A stretch of 64,000 nt of DNA, taken from Sporobolomyces roseus (Eukaryota; Basidiomycota; Microbotryomycetes; Sporidiobolales; Sporidiobolaceae). The position numbers and the translations under genes are program-made. Shown here in pieces: positions 22,600-36,196 of the stretch. The stretch spans positions 1,798,001 to 1,862,000 of the forward strand of contig JADILM010000001.1 in NCBI GenBank assembly GCA_016617785.1, in the 5' to 3' direction. Position 1 is the stretch's first letter, and each line of letters begins with the position of its first letter. The notes under the pieces are model-generated. The model had not been told where the DNA came from. It worked only from the letters and a program-made list of their open reading frames with translations, and made no database searches.

Positions 22600-24562
22600 C
22601 GAAGCGAAAATTTGAAACGAAAAATCGGGCGTGATCTGCGCGATTCATTCCCAACTCGAGCAGTCTCGGTCATCGAGACGGAGCTCTGAGTAATACTATG
22701 AAGACGAGAGCAATGCGGTAAATCGGAGGAATGAGTCGAGCAGTAAAACCGTCAAACGCCTCAAATGATGTCCTTTCAATCAGAACCTGCCAATTAGTCT
22801 TCGTTGTAGGAGTATCATATGTAGCTAGTCGATCAGATATTGACGCTTGTTCGACACGGACTAGAGGTGGTGAGCACAAACGAGCATTTTGAATCACGGT
22901 TATAGAGTGTTTCAGAGGGAAGTTGAGCTGCCTGCTCAGACCTGGGTACGGATATAGTGAGGCTACGATCGCAGACCTGATTTCGCGGAAGTTTGATCGT
23001 CGAGTGTCGTTCGAGCGCCATTTCGTTCGACGACACAGACGTCGCACTTGCAAATTCCGACTTCCTGAATTGCAACAAAACTCGATTCGTCGCTATATCG
23101 CGGGCCTCTTCCAACTCAAACAGCAGCACTGAACGAGCTCGAGCTTGACCATCGAGAAGTGCGTTCGTCGAAAGCGAAACCGGAACGATTCGATTGGGAA
23201 GTCGGAAGTTTCAATCTCGAGACTGTCACTTGCTCTCCGACCTTGTTTTGAGGATGGAACGACGCCGAGCAGTGTCTAATCAGCTCCAGTCGATCACAGA
23301 AGCTCAGCAACGAGTTCGAATCGCAAGCGTCTATTTCTGTCTTTGCATAATTTTGTCAGCTTCTCGTATTAGCTTCTCTCGGTGATAGCGAGCTGTGGAG
23401 ACTCTCCATTCGACGACTTACGTATCACAGCGAGAAGAGCGAGCGCGAGACCGAAGTAATGGATCGTGCGCGCTGCATTCAACATTTGGTTCACAGACCG
23501 CAACTTTCCGAATCAAAGTCGGCAGGGAAGCAATTTCGCTCATCCTTTCGTCTTCTTCCAATAAGCCACCTCTCGAGAAGACCGTCGAAAACTCAGACTT
23601 TTTAACCTGGTTTACCCTTTCCGCCCTTTCCGCCCTTTTCTTGGTCAAGTTCTGGTATTTCGACGTCGAGCCGCACAGCGATAGGGTCGATGTAGTTTCA
23701 ACTCTGAAATGTGGTAGGCGAGCAGCCAGAAGATTGCCGAGAGCTCGAAGTCGTAAAGGCTTTCGAAAGAAGAGAGTTCGGCTACAGACCTTGCTCTGAT
23801 CTCGTCAGAACCCTACCTCGCTGTCGCGACTGTCGTAGCCGATTATAGATTGTGAACGTAGACCTTTGGTGATAGCAGCTTGTCAGCGCGAGCGAACGCA
23901 GTGTCAGACATCTGCGAGAACTCGTTTGACGTTCCTCTTCCGCCCGTTACTTCTTAGCCTAATTCTCTAGCTCTCAGTTGCTCATAGATTGGATTAAGGA
24001 GCCGTCGAGGGGAATCAAGGAGCTCAGATAGCGGACTCGCTTGCACTAGTTCTTCGCAACCAAGTCGAAATCTCCATTTTTGATCTCTCGATTCCATCAA
24101 ATCACGGGTTGTCGCTGTATGGTGGGTATCGTGCGAGTCCGCTAGACATGTCGACCAAGTTTGAGCGGGATTGTTGAAGCGAACAAATCCTTGCCGTAGA
24201 ATTCCAGATTCCGACTCTTCCTTTCGACCTTTTCATCCTCATTGCTGTATCACAGCTTCGTCATCGATACGTCAGCAGCAATATAGCGACATCACGACAG
24301 CTCCCTGACCGCAACAGCTCATCAAAAGTCGGAAGGGTCTGTTGCCGAGTGCTTTGAGGCAACTTTGAGGTTGTTCGAGAGGCTGCAACTTTTCGGAGAT
24401 TCGATTGACGCCTTGCTGAGCACGACAGATAGATACCGATGAGGTGAGAGCGGTCAAATGAGAGCGGACGCCTGTCCAGAAGCCAAAAAAGTCGACTGCA
24501 AGCTTTCGAGAAGTTTCGAATCTTTCCCATACCTCTCGCCTGTAGCAGCAGGCCAGGGGAGC

Positions 24563-24566
24563 AAAA
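24563..24566 (-). terminator. RNA polymerase III T-tract after tRNA-Thr
   Basis: Four T residues on the minus strand, about seven bases after the tRNA 3' end, fit a pol III terminator. Confidence 0.6.
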
Positions 24567-24572
24567 GGTTAA

Positions 24573-24661
24573 GCCCCCTCGCGGATTCGAACCACGGATC
24601 TCCTCATATATAGTTGCGTAGAGGTACAAGTGAGGCGCTTTAACCACTAAGCCAAGGGGGC
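24573..24661 (-). tRNA. tRNA-Thr(UGT) with a 17-nt intron
   Basis: The 5' strand GCCCCCT pairs perfectly with AGGGGGC. The D arm GCTT/AAGC, anticodon arm CCTCA/TGAGG and T arm CGTGG/CCGCG (with one T-G pair, loop TTCGAAT) all fold. The anticodon loop CT-TGT-A-A gives anticodon UGU (Thr, reading ACA). The intron, 17 nt beginning CCTCTACG, sits at the canonical 37/38 position. The A box and the GGTTCGAATCC B box are intact. This gene lies at the left end of direct-repeat copy 2; copy 1 has only a truncated version. Confidence 0.92.
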
Positions 24662-25016
24662 GATGTAAAGGAACGTTCGATGCTTCGCCGTGCCAGCTGA
24701 GCAACTATAAAGCAAAGAAAAGGATTCAGGAGAAGGGGAAGTTCAATTTCTGTTACAGCCCGTTCTCAGCACCCACATAGCTCCAGAGACGCTCACAGGT
24801 GCCTTATTCATCCCTCGTCGATGCCGAAGGGAGTATTTGGACAGAATCGGACGTTTGTAGAATTCGAAAAATGTCTGTACCCGTATTGTTCTCGGACGGC
24901 GATTCAGTCGATGCAACCTGCTCCGGAAGCTTATCCACGTCTAGAGTACAACTAGTCCCTATAGGGAATGCTGGATCGATGGTAGCTGTACTGCAGATGG
25001 GTCGACAAAGAGGCCC
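24589..25016. repeat. 428-bp direct repeat, copy 2
   Basis: Same sequence as 16735-17162 in the same orientation, 7854 bp downstream. It begins inside the tRNA-Thr T arm and extends through about 355 bp of the tRNA's 5' flank. The intact tRNA extends 16 nt beyond the left repeat boundary, so this copy is the likely source and copy 1 the derived one. Confidence 0.9.
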
Positions 25017-25275
25017 TCGTTAAAAACAAGGTAATCCAGCTCGAGCGCGCAACGAAAGTTCCTCAAGGCTTCTGTACATAGCTCTAGCATCTCTAGCATA
25101 AATAATCAGTAAAGTAAGTCAAGTCCAAAACAACGACTCGGTCCAGGGCGCCAATTGAAATCGAGATGCGAAAAGAAATATCGCACTCGAAGGCACTCTC
25201 TCAAGCCCGACCTGCGTACACTCTCCCAGCGGCACACATACTGGGAATTTATATTGGCGCTGTAGCTAGCGACTT

Positions 25276-26031
25276 AGCCGCTCGTGCTTCGCCTTCGCGC
25301 TCCTCCAGAAAGCGGATTGCGAGAGCCGGTCTGAGCATCCTGGAACACCTATTTCGCGAGCTCTCTTCTCGCTAGATCAAGTATCAAGCGTCAACGAATA
25401 ACTCGTCGCCTCGAATCGACGCCTTTTCGACTCGTAAGTCAACACTTCTGTCGATTTTCATCTTTGACCCCTTGCTTTCAGAACAACCCGACGTTCCTCG
25501 TTCGTCTCTCCTCACCATCCCCAGCTCGACAGGAGTGCATCGAGACAGCTCAAAATGACCACAAGACGCTCGCATGCTAAAATTTAGTAGGTTGCATCAG
25601 ACGACATTTTCGTTCAGTTCCGTCATACTTACCTGGTCTTCCGGTTTGGGTCTCAAGAATACCTGAATCCTTCAGTGGCGCTCCGCATTGCACGGCGACT
25701 CTAGACCTACGGCGGGCTGCTGTCGCCTGTGGTCCACTGGGCTGCAGAGAGACGCAATCTTTAGGACGGGAACGGAGGCTTTCGGGCTTCCGTTCCTTTT
25801 TGCTGCTTCCCTTGCTTGCTGTCGTCGACTATCACTCACTGCTATGAACTTTGTAGAGTTCGCTTTGAACGAAAAGCGGAAGAAAGTTGAAAAGTCTCTT
25901 GCGACGATTTCGTTTTCTCTCACCACCAAGTCGAAACGAACGCGACTTCATCTCTAAACTTCACCTCGACTCGCTCTGATATAGATGCCCAGAGCATCTA
26001 GTTCACGGAGGCTACCTTCCCCTTCTCCTCC
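25276..26031. repeat. 756-bp inverted repeat, right arm
   Basis: Reverse complement of 21844-22599. It includes the CDC16 promoter, leader and the first 15-16 codons, and is the functional location because the CDC16 coding region continues beyond it. Confidence 0.92.
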
Positions 26032-28840
26032 CATAGCTGCCAACGCTGCAGCCGACTCGTTCTCTTTCTCGGCGGATCAACATCCAACAACATCTCGCAG
26101 ATTACACCACAAGAAGCCAAATCTTTTCACTGGTGACCTCAGTCATGAACAAGTAGAGAACCTACGGCGGCAGTCAAGCCTCAGCACACTCTCGCTCTCT
26201 CCCAGGAGACCTTCATTCGCCAACTCTGGTTCAACCGCAACAACAAGACCACGAAGAGGCACAGGACTCGGCTACACGATGCAAGCGGACGAGACTAGCT
26301 ATATGGCAGAAGAAGAAGATGAGGAGGTAGTGCCGTGGACCATGGTAGATCGAATGAGGAATTGGAGGAATGATGCTATGACTCAACATCTGTACGAATC
26401 AGCGAAGTTCTGGGGCGGCAAGGTGCTAGGATTGACAGGTAAGCCCATCCCGGTATTCACAGGATTCGATAGTACGCGAAACTGAACTTTTCACTCGTTT
26501 CTCTCTCACCAGACAATCCCGACGATGCGTTCTGGCTAGCCCAGATCCACTTCCTCACGAGTCAATATGCTCAAGCCGAACGTATCCTCACAGCTCTTCG
26601 CCCAATCCCCGCTTCAACGCCCTCAACTTCATCCGCCGCATCCGCAACTCGTCTTACCGATTCGAGTTTGGCCTGCCGATATCTCGCAGCGCAATGTCAA
26701 GTGAGGTTGGGAAAGTGGGAAGAAGCTTTAGATATGGTCGGTCGACGAGGTGGAATACTGGCAGAGGCGGAGAGTTCGAAAGGTGACGGTGGAATCAAGG
26801 TTTGTCGATCTCTCTCTACTTTTCCATTAGTCGAGGCGAAACGACTGATGTCTGTCCTCCGCTCAAAGCTCACAGCATCGGCAGCGCATCTTCGAGGTCT
26901 CATTCATATGCATCTCAAAGCGACGGATCTCGCAAAGGAGGCATTCATGGAAGCTCTCGCTCGTGATGTCAAATGTTTCGAGAGCTTCGAGATGCTTGTC
27001 GGAAGTGAGATGATGTCGAGCGAAGAGGGTACGCTACTGGTTTCGCCCGTGTTCACTGCAACTCGAACCTGATCGAACGTTGTCGAGATGAACAGAATGG
27101 GATTTCATCCAAGGCCTTCCATATCACTCTCAAGCCGAAGAAGATGCAGAGTTCATTCGTATGATGTACACTGTGCGTTTGAAGAAAGTGCGTCGGCTTC
27201 AAGTTCTCGTTTTTGCATTTCGACCCCGTGAAGCTGACCTCTCTCGCCGATTTAGCTCGCTCACAATCGAGACATCGCCGTCGCTCGAAGACGGCTGACG
27301 GAAGATTACGCTCTCGGAGAAGACCCCGATGTGCTGTTCAGTTTGGCGGACGAGCTGTACAGCGGGATGCGATACGGAGAATGTCTGAAAGTCACGACAA
27401 GGTACGTTTCGGTTACAGCTCAGCTTGCTATTGCTTCTCCAACTCACTCTCATCTCGTCTACCCAGAATACTCGATCTTCATCCTGCTCATCGACCAACT
27501 CTACCTGTTCACCTTTCCTGCATGCAACAACTCCCAAATATGCGATCTCGACTATTCCTCCTCGCGCACGAACTGGTCGAGAACGAGCCCGACGATGCCA
27601 TCAGTTGGTATGCTGTCGGGCTCTGGTACTTTGCTGGAAAGCGGTGGGAAGAGTCTCGACGGTTCTTCGGGTGCGTTTTATCATTTCTCACTCGTTCTCG
27701 CACACTTCGTCTCATTCAAATCTCTCGACTTATACTCAATAACAGAAAATCTGTGCTCATCGACCCGAGATTTGGACCAGCGTGGCTAGCTTACGCTCAT
27801 TCTTTCGCCTTCGAGGGCGAACACGATCAAGCTATTACTGCCTATTCGACGGCACATCGACATCTCTCCGGCTCTCACCTCCCCCTCTTATTCATCGGAA
27901 TGCAACATCTTGGTCTCAGCAACGTCCTCCTCGCCGAAGAATACCTTCTCGCGGCGAAAGAGCTCTGCAAGGAGGATCCTCTCGTGCTGAACGAGCTTGG
28001 AGTTGTCTGTGTTCACAACGAAGAGTAAGCCCAGCGTTACTGTCACAGGGTACTTGAATATCGGCTGACGGCTTTATCTCGATTCTGCAGATACGAACGA
28101 GCTATACAATTCTTCAACGAGGCACTCGTTCTCGCTCGAAACGTTCAAAGCTCGCAAGCTGCATGGTCGACAACACATCTCAACCTTGGACATGCTTATC
28201 GGAAACTACAGTAAGTTCTCTGACCATTTGATCAGATTCGATTAGCGCCGAATGTTGATTTCGACGAATCGCTTGTACAGTCGATTTTCCGAAGCTCAAG
28301 CTGCCTACCGCAAGGTGATCGACCTTGATTCACGAGCTGCATCTGCCTATAGTGCTCTTGGAATCGTTGAGCATCAACGCGGAAACTTCCAAGATGCAAT
28401 CGCTCGTTACCACGAGGTGAGTCTCGCAGACATCGGATCGGAAATTGAGTCAAAACTGACCTCGACGTATCACTATCTAGGCTCTTGCATTATCTCCTGG
28501 AGACCCTGTCACTTGCGATCTACTCAAGCTTGTCCTCGACGACGTTTCGACCCAAATCACCGCACAAGTTTTCCCTTTCCCCGGCCTACCACCTCGAGTT
28601 ATCGACGATCTCGATCGTCAAGTTGCTGAACTCGACGCAGACATCCTCTCTGGTGCTGATCCGACGGCGGAAACAGCTCGGAAGTCTGACCAAGTTGGCG
28701 ATGTTACGAACAACGGAATCGAGGAGGAGGTGGAGAACACGATGGCTATGCAAACTAGGAGTGAGGAAGGGATCGAGATGAGCTTAGAAGAGGAAGGAGA
28801 TGGCAGTGAAGGAGAGACGATGGACATGACTGGCGAATAG
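25985..28840 (+). CDS. CDC16: Anaphase-promoting complex subunit Cdc16/Apc6
   Basis: Exon 1 is 25985-26438 and is spliced to DNPDDAFWLAQIHFLTSQY, followed by about eight more short exons to the stop at 28840. The protein is built of TPR repeats: LACRYLAAQCQVRLGKWEEAL, ISWYAVGLWYFAGKRWEESRRFF, PAWLAYAHSFAFEGEHDQAITAY, LPLLFIGMQHLGLSNVLLAEEYL, VLNELGVVCVHNEEYERAIQFF and ASAYSALGIVEHQRGNFQDAIARYHEALAL. Order and wording match Cdc16/Apc6. The N-terminal SSRRLPSPSPP region is a Ser/Pro-rich leader and the C-terminus is acidic (EEEGDGSEGETMDMTGE). Apc6 is a scaffold TPR homodimer in the APC/C ubiquitin ligase arm that contacts Cdc26 and Apc3/Apc8. The promoter and first codons lie in the inverted repeat, so an additional inverted promoter copy exists at 21844-22599. 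Confidence 0.9.
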
Positions 28841-29276
28841 CCCGAGCAAATCGAACCTCGTACATTTCTCGTACATCTCGAAATTTTGCGAAAATCGTGT
28901 TGACGAACAGCTGCCTCTCGTTCGATCGTTTCCTCTTCATACTTGCTATCGTGTCGTTCTCGTCGACGAAGAGACATGTTTCGACCCATGGTGAGAAAAA
29001 TATTGGGCACGCCGACCAACGCAAACATCCGAAATTTCTAGCAAATTGCCCGAGCCCTCTGCCCATCCACCTCGCTTACCTTACAACGCTCTACCAATCT
29101 AATTCTACAACTCGGCTCCACACTCACTAGACGCTCGCAAGGTCACGCCAAGACGAACACCTCTCCCTTGATCTCTCTCTCAGTTCCTCAACCCAAACCT
29201 CGTCGTTCCCCGCTCCTCTACATCCTTGTATGCCACTACGATAAGACAGACACCCTTTCCTCGATAGTCTCTGTGT
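28841..29276. other. Intergenic between CDC16 and the CreB-type UBP
   Basis: About 436 bp, tandem gene arrangement. Nothing beyond likely 3' UTR and promoter sequence was recognised. Confidence 0.4.
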
Positions 29277-32200
29277 ATGGCCTTCCTTCGTAAATGGGGC
29301 ACTTCAGCTGCAGGCAATCCAGCAGTTAATCCTTCCTCATCGAACGGGATTGGTGGAGCTGGTAGTATCGGAACAGGAGGCAAGGATGGAGCACCTATAG
29401 AATGGCATAATGAGACTCCAGGAGAGCGTTATTTCGGTATGGAGAACGTGAGTCTTTTCCTCCCATCGGTATTTCGGGACGTGGTTTCCCTTCGTCTCTC
29501 CCTGTTGCACGAGAACGAGGACTGCCGGTCTCTCGAGTACAACGTACTGACAAGCTCTCTCGGGTGGAACCCCTTTCACAGTTTGGCAACACCTGGTGCG
29601 TTCAAATTCTCCCCACTCACTATACTTTTCGGCACTCAACGAAAGAGAGCTGATCGCTTCGAATCTCGATCGAAATCACAGTTACGCAAACTCGGTCCTT
29701 CAGTCTCTCTACTTTGCTCGACCATTTCGACAACTCGTAGAATCATATCGGCCTTACACTCCTTCCTCCGCTCCCCTTCCCTCATCCCCCCATCCTCAAC
29801 CGATACCTGCGCCAACTTCACCTCTCCCTACGAATCCATCTCTAGCAAGCAGTCCACCTTCATCATCAGCTTCTTCTCAGAACGGCACTTCACGAGCAGT
29901 TCCGCCAACGAAGCCAGTCGCAGGAGGAGGGAGAGGTGGAATCTTCTCTCGCCAACGACAAGGGTCAACTTCAACATCGACGAGTGACGCCTCCTCAGCA
30001 GCTCCTGCAGCGTCGTCCCCTCCCTTCGGCCCACCGCTCACTCACACCCTCACCAATTCTTCTTTCACCGGTGTCGGGGCACCTGTCTTACAGAACGGAG
30101 CGATAGCTCGCGAAGTCACGAATGCCGAATCGACCCTCCTGACGGCTCTACGAGATCTGTTTGCGGCCATCTCAGCTCAACCGAAATCGATCGGAACAGT
30201 CGCTCCTCAAGCTTTCATCAATCAACTCAAACGAGACAACGAGTTCTTCCGAAGTACCTTGCATCAAGATGCTCACGAGTTCCTCAACTTCTTGGTCAAC
30301 GCATTAGCCGAGATTCTGGAGAAGGAAGAGAAGCGAAGAGCGGAAGAAGAAGGGAGAGCTCCGAGTGAGTCAATTTTCTCTCCTCCAGCTTTCCGTCGAG
30401 GTACTGATCTTAATCAATATTCACTCAGGTGTTGTTGGGACTGGATTCGGAGAACATGTCAAGACTTGGGTGCATTCGCTGTTTGAGGGCATTCTCACAA
30501 ACGAAACTCGATGCTTGACTTGCGAAACCGTGTGTTCTCGCTCTCCATCCCCTTCTCAATCGGTATCTGACCCTTTTCTCGACAGGTTACATCACGAGAT
30601 GAAGCCTTTCTCGACCTCTCAATCGATATCGAGCAGAACTCGTCCGTAACATCTTGCCTTCGACAATTCAGCGCGAGCGAGATGCTTTGTCAACGGAACA
30701 AGTTCTCGTGTGACAAGTGCTGTGGTCTGCAGGAGGCGGAAAAGAGGTGAGTTCACGATCATTACGCTTCAGACGAGAACCGATACTCAGCCAGAAACGT
30801 TTTTTCCCCTTCAGAATGAAAGTCAAGAAACTTCCAAATCTTCTCGCCCTGCATCTCAAGCGCTTCAAGTATGAAGAATCTTTACAACGACATGTCAAGC
30901 TCACCTATCGAGTCGTATTCCCTTTCGAACTTCGCTTATTCAACACGGCAGACGATATCTCGAATCCCGATCGACTTTATGAACTATGGGCTATTGTCGT
31001 GCATATCGGAATGTAAGGCAATCCCCCTATCCGCTGTTTTTGATGACAATCTGACGCTAGACGCTTCTTTCGCAGCGGACCAACTCATGGGCACTACATT
31101 ACAATCGTCAAATCAGGAGCGAAATGGATCGTTTTCGACGACAACAACGTTTATCCTATCGAGCAATCCGAGATTTGTCGATACTTTGGCGACACTCCAG
31201 GTCAAGGATCAGCTTACTGCTTGTTTTACCAAGCTGTCGATATCGATTCGCCATTCTCGGGTCTACCGCCTCATGCGACTGAAGGGCTTCGACCGAGAGC
31301 GACCACTACGAGTTCAGCATCGACAGGAGGTATTACTGGAGTGTCGAATGGATCGAAAGCTCACGAAGATGCTCCCCCAATTCCTCCTCTCCCTCCCGCT
31401 TCAATCGACGCCAACCTATCTTCACCGCCCGAACCTATTCCAGATCCCTCTACACCAACCTCTTCCATTCCCGCTGCTCTCGTCGACCCAACAAAAGCGC
31501 TCGCATCACCGATGCCTCGACCTTCAAACCTGCCACCCTTGCAAACGGGCTCGACTGAATCCCCTTCTTCTCTCGGGAACGGTCTACCTCCTCCCTCCCC
31601 GATCAAGCAACAACGGAAACCGAGTCTCGTATCGTTATCAGGAAGTTCAGCTGCAGGAGACAAGGATAACGAGAAGAATGGATGGTCACTCAAAGGAAGA
31701 TTTACGAGAACGAAATCGCAAGTCACGCCGTCTCGATCTGCGAGCGGGTCTGCGGGAACACCCAATTCGACGACGATTCCTCTCGAGCCCGTCTCGGACG
31801 CATTGAGCCGCAATGGATCGATCGAAAAGGTCGCTCCCACTTCTTCCGCCTCACAAGATCCTCCACTCGCCGATCGCCTCACAGCTTCGCCAAACGCATC
31901 TCCAGCATCTCGATCGACTGGGTTGCCCGCTTTCGCTTCTCCGGCAAGAACTAACTCGACACTACCGAACGAGGATGATCGGGACTCGACAGCTGCTCCT
32001 CCCGCTACTCACTCTCCGTCTCAGCCTTTCGACGAAAATCGAAGACTGTCACGACTATCGATGAACCAAGACGTCCTGTCAGCATCGACGAGCAGTTCGG
32101 TAGCCCCTTCTCCTCTGCTCTCGGTACCTCCTCCTCCTCCTGTTCTTTCCCCTTCCCCTCCTTCGACCGGTGCACTCGCCGCGACCCGGAATCTCTTCTC

Positions 32201-32726
32201 CCGCAACAAACCTCGTCCGCAATCATCTCATGGCCGACTCGGTCTACTGTCTTCCTCTCCCTCAGTTGGCACTGGACTCGGTTTATCGTCCGATTCTCAT
32301 CACCCTGGTGCATCCGATCACACCTCCTCTTCCTCGTCGCAACCTTCGAACCTCGGTGCTTCCCTCAACAAACGTCCTTCGACTGCCTCTCCCGTCGTCC
32401 AATCTACAGGGACCTTCACTTCGGCTCCTCGATCTGCCTCAGCCACGAATGGCGTACCCTTATCGAACTCTACGAACCCGTTCAACGATCCCTCGACAAA
32501 CTCGTCAAGCTCTTCCTCGACCGACTACTCTGCTCCTCGACATGCCGCGCCTGCCGCTTCACCTCCTCTATCGAAGAAAGAAGCAGAGAAAAAGATGAAG
32601 GAGGAAAAGAAAGCGAGGGAACAGGAGATGAAGCTCAGAGAGAAGCAGCAGAAAGAGCAGATGAAGCTGGCAAAGGAGGAAGCGAAACGGCAGGAGAAGT
32701 TGCGGAGGAAGATGAGCATAAAATAG
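29277..32726 (+). CDS. CreB / Ubp9-Ubp13 / USP12-46-type ubiquitin carboxyl-terminal hydrolase
   Basis: Exon 1 29277-29447 ends in RYFGMEN. A 14-nt exon 29582-29595 encodes FGNTC with the Cys codon split TG|T, and the main exon begins at 29682 with [16 protein letters not shown]. Further introns follow near 30362, 30525, 30746 and 31013. Catalytic Cys box: FGNTCYANS; zinc-finger CxxC pairs: RCLTCETV and FSCDKCCG; His box: [11 protein letters not shown] with [10 protein letters not shown] Ser/Pro-rich insertion of about 95 residues separates the Cys box from [13 protein letters not shown] palm sequence. The roughly 500-residue tail is Ser/Pro-rich and ends in a charged coiled coil ([17 protein letters not shown]). 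CreB-type enzymes work with a WD40 partner (CreC/UAF1) and influence carbon catabolite repression; the role here is inferred from family. Confidence 0.88.
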
Positions 32727-33396
32727 ACGAGAACATTTTCGCTCTTCTTGGTCGACCTTCAACTTCGATCCTATTCTATTTATGTCCTCCTGCACCCTCT
32801 CCACGGAGACTGTATATCCCTTATGTGTTCCGATCGATCTGTTCACCCACCTCTTGACCTTTGTATCGTATCATACTCCTTGCAACTCTTATCGTTTCCC
32901 CTTACTCTGGTCCAGGTTGAACGGATTCACTCCTCGCAGTGAGACGGACTCGCTCAGTCGCTGTCGGGGCAGCAGCGGGATGATCTCGAGTCGCGAACGT
33001 TTCGCTCCGATTCGTCCAAATTTGCGAAATATTAATTCGGAGAGAAACGGAGTCGATTGAGAGGTTGATCCCGCGGCAGAAGACTCTATTCGACGTTGTA
33101 TACGTCTGACGAGTCGATAGAACGTCAAGGAGTGTAGATCGGAATAGATCAAGCCTATCAAACTTTATCGATTTCGTTTTGAGAGAGAGGTCCGTCTCTC
33201 CCGCTGAGAGAGTCTCTCCCTTTTCCTCCAACACTTCACTTCACCAAAACCGTATGTCCAGCTCGCTATCGAATACTGTAGCTTCATCAAGCTAATCATT
33301 GCTACCGCCTTTCGCTCCCATTCCCTTCTCGCTCTTCCTGACTCACCTTCGAATTTCTACTCCCAACGTTTCATCTCGTTCAACAACCTACAGAAC
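32727..33396. other. Enolase promoter and 5' leader
   Basis: About 670 bp. The last 100 bp before the ATG are pyrimidine-rich (cgctcccattcccttctcgc and similar), common for strongly expressed fungal genes. Minus-strand open frames here have no motif. No repeat or RNA gene was seen. Confidence 0.4.
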
Positions 33397-35885
<2,489 letters not shown>

Positions 35886-36196
35886 ACGCTTCTTACTGTT
35901 GTGTACTAGGGTCGTGGAAAACGAAGTCACTGCAAAGATCAGTTCATTCGTACCAAAAACAACTTTCTCGCAACCAAATTCTCGCGAGTCAAGATTTCCG
36001 AACATGGCCTCGACTCTTCTCGTTCGCTTTCCTGGCGATCACTCGATAACCTCCTCGCCATGGTCGTGGAGGTGCTCTCCCAGTTTAGTCTGCAATCAGA
36101 TTTGACTGGTCGCGACCTGAAAGTGCCTCACTAGTTCCCCTCTTATCTTCCCGAGATCAGTGGAACAGGTTTTCTTCCGCAAGCAAACCTAGCACC
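35886..36196. other. Intergenic
   Basis: About 311 bp between the enolase stop and the F-box-like start. Nothing was recognised. Confidence 0.4.

Larger units (their letters stand above)
22600..25275. other. 2.68-kb spacer between inverted-repeat arms
   Basis: No protein gene is supported: open frames are short, overlapping and featureless. One + strand frame (23395-23799) has a hydrophobic stretch (FLTWFTLSALSALFLV), but no family, splice signals or coding-like context. The spacer contains the intact tRNA-Thr and direct-repeat copy 2. A short 10-bp tandem repeat (cccttt/ccg type) lies at about 23615-23640. Confidence 0.6.

Noticed and set aside
21844..26031. Inverted repeat as a DNA transposon with long terminal repeats in inverse orientation
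   Set aside because: No transposase frame in the 2.68-kb spacer, no target-site duplication seen, and one arm is the CDC16 promoter and coding start.
29682..29720. Apparent loss of the deubiquitinase catalytic Cys (reading NHSYANS)
   Set aside because: The upstream bases belong to an intron; the 14-nt exon 29582-29595 restores FGNTCYANS.
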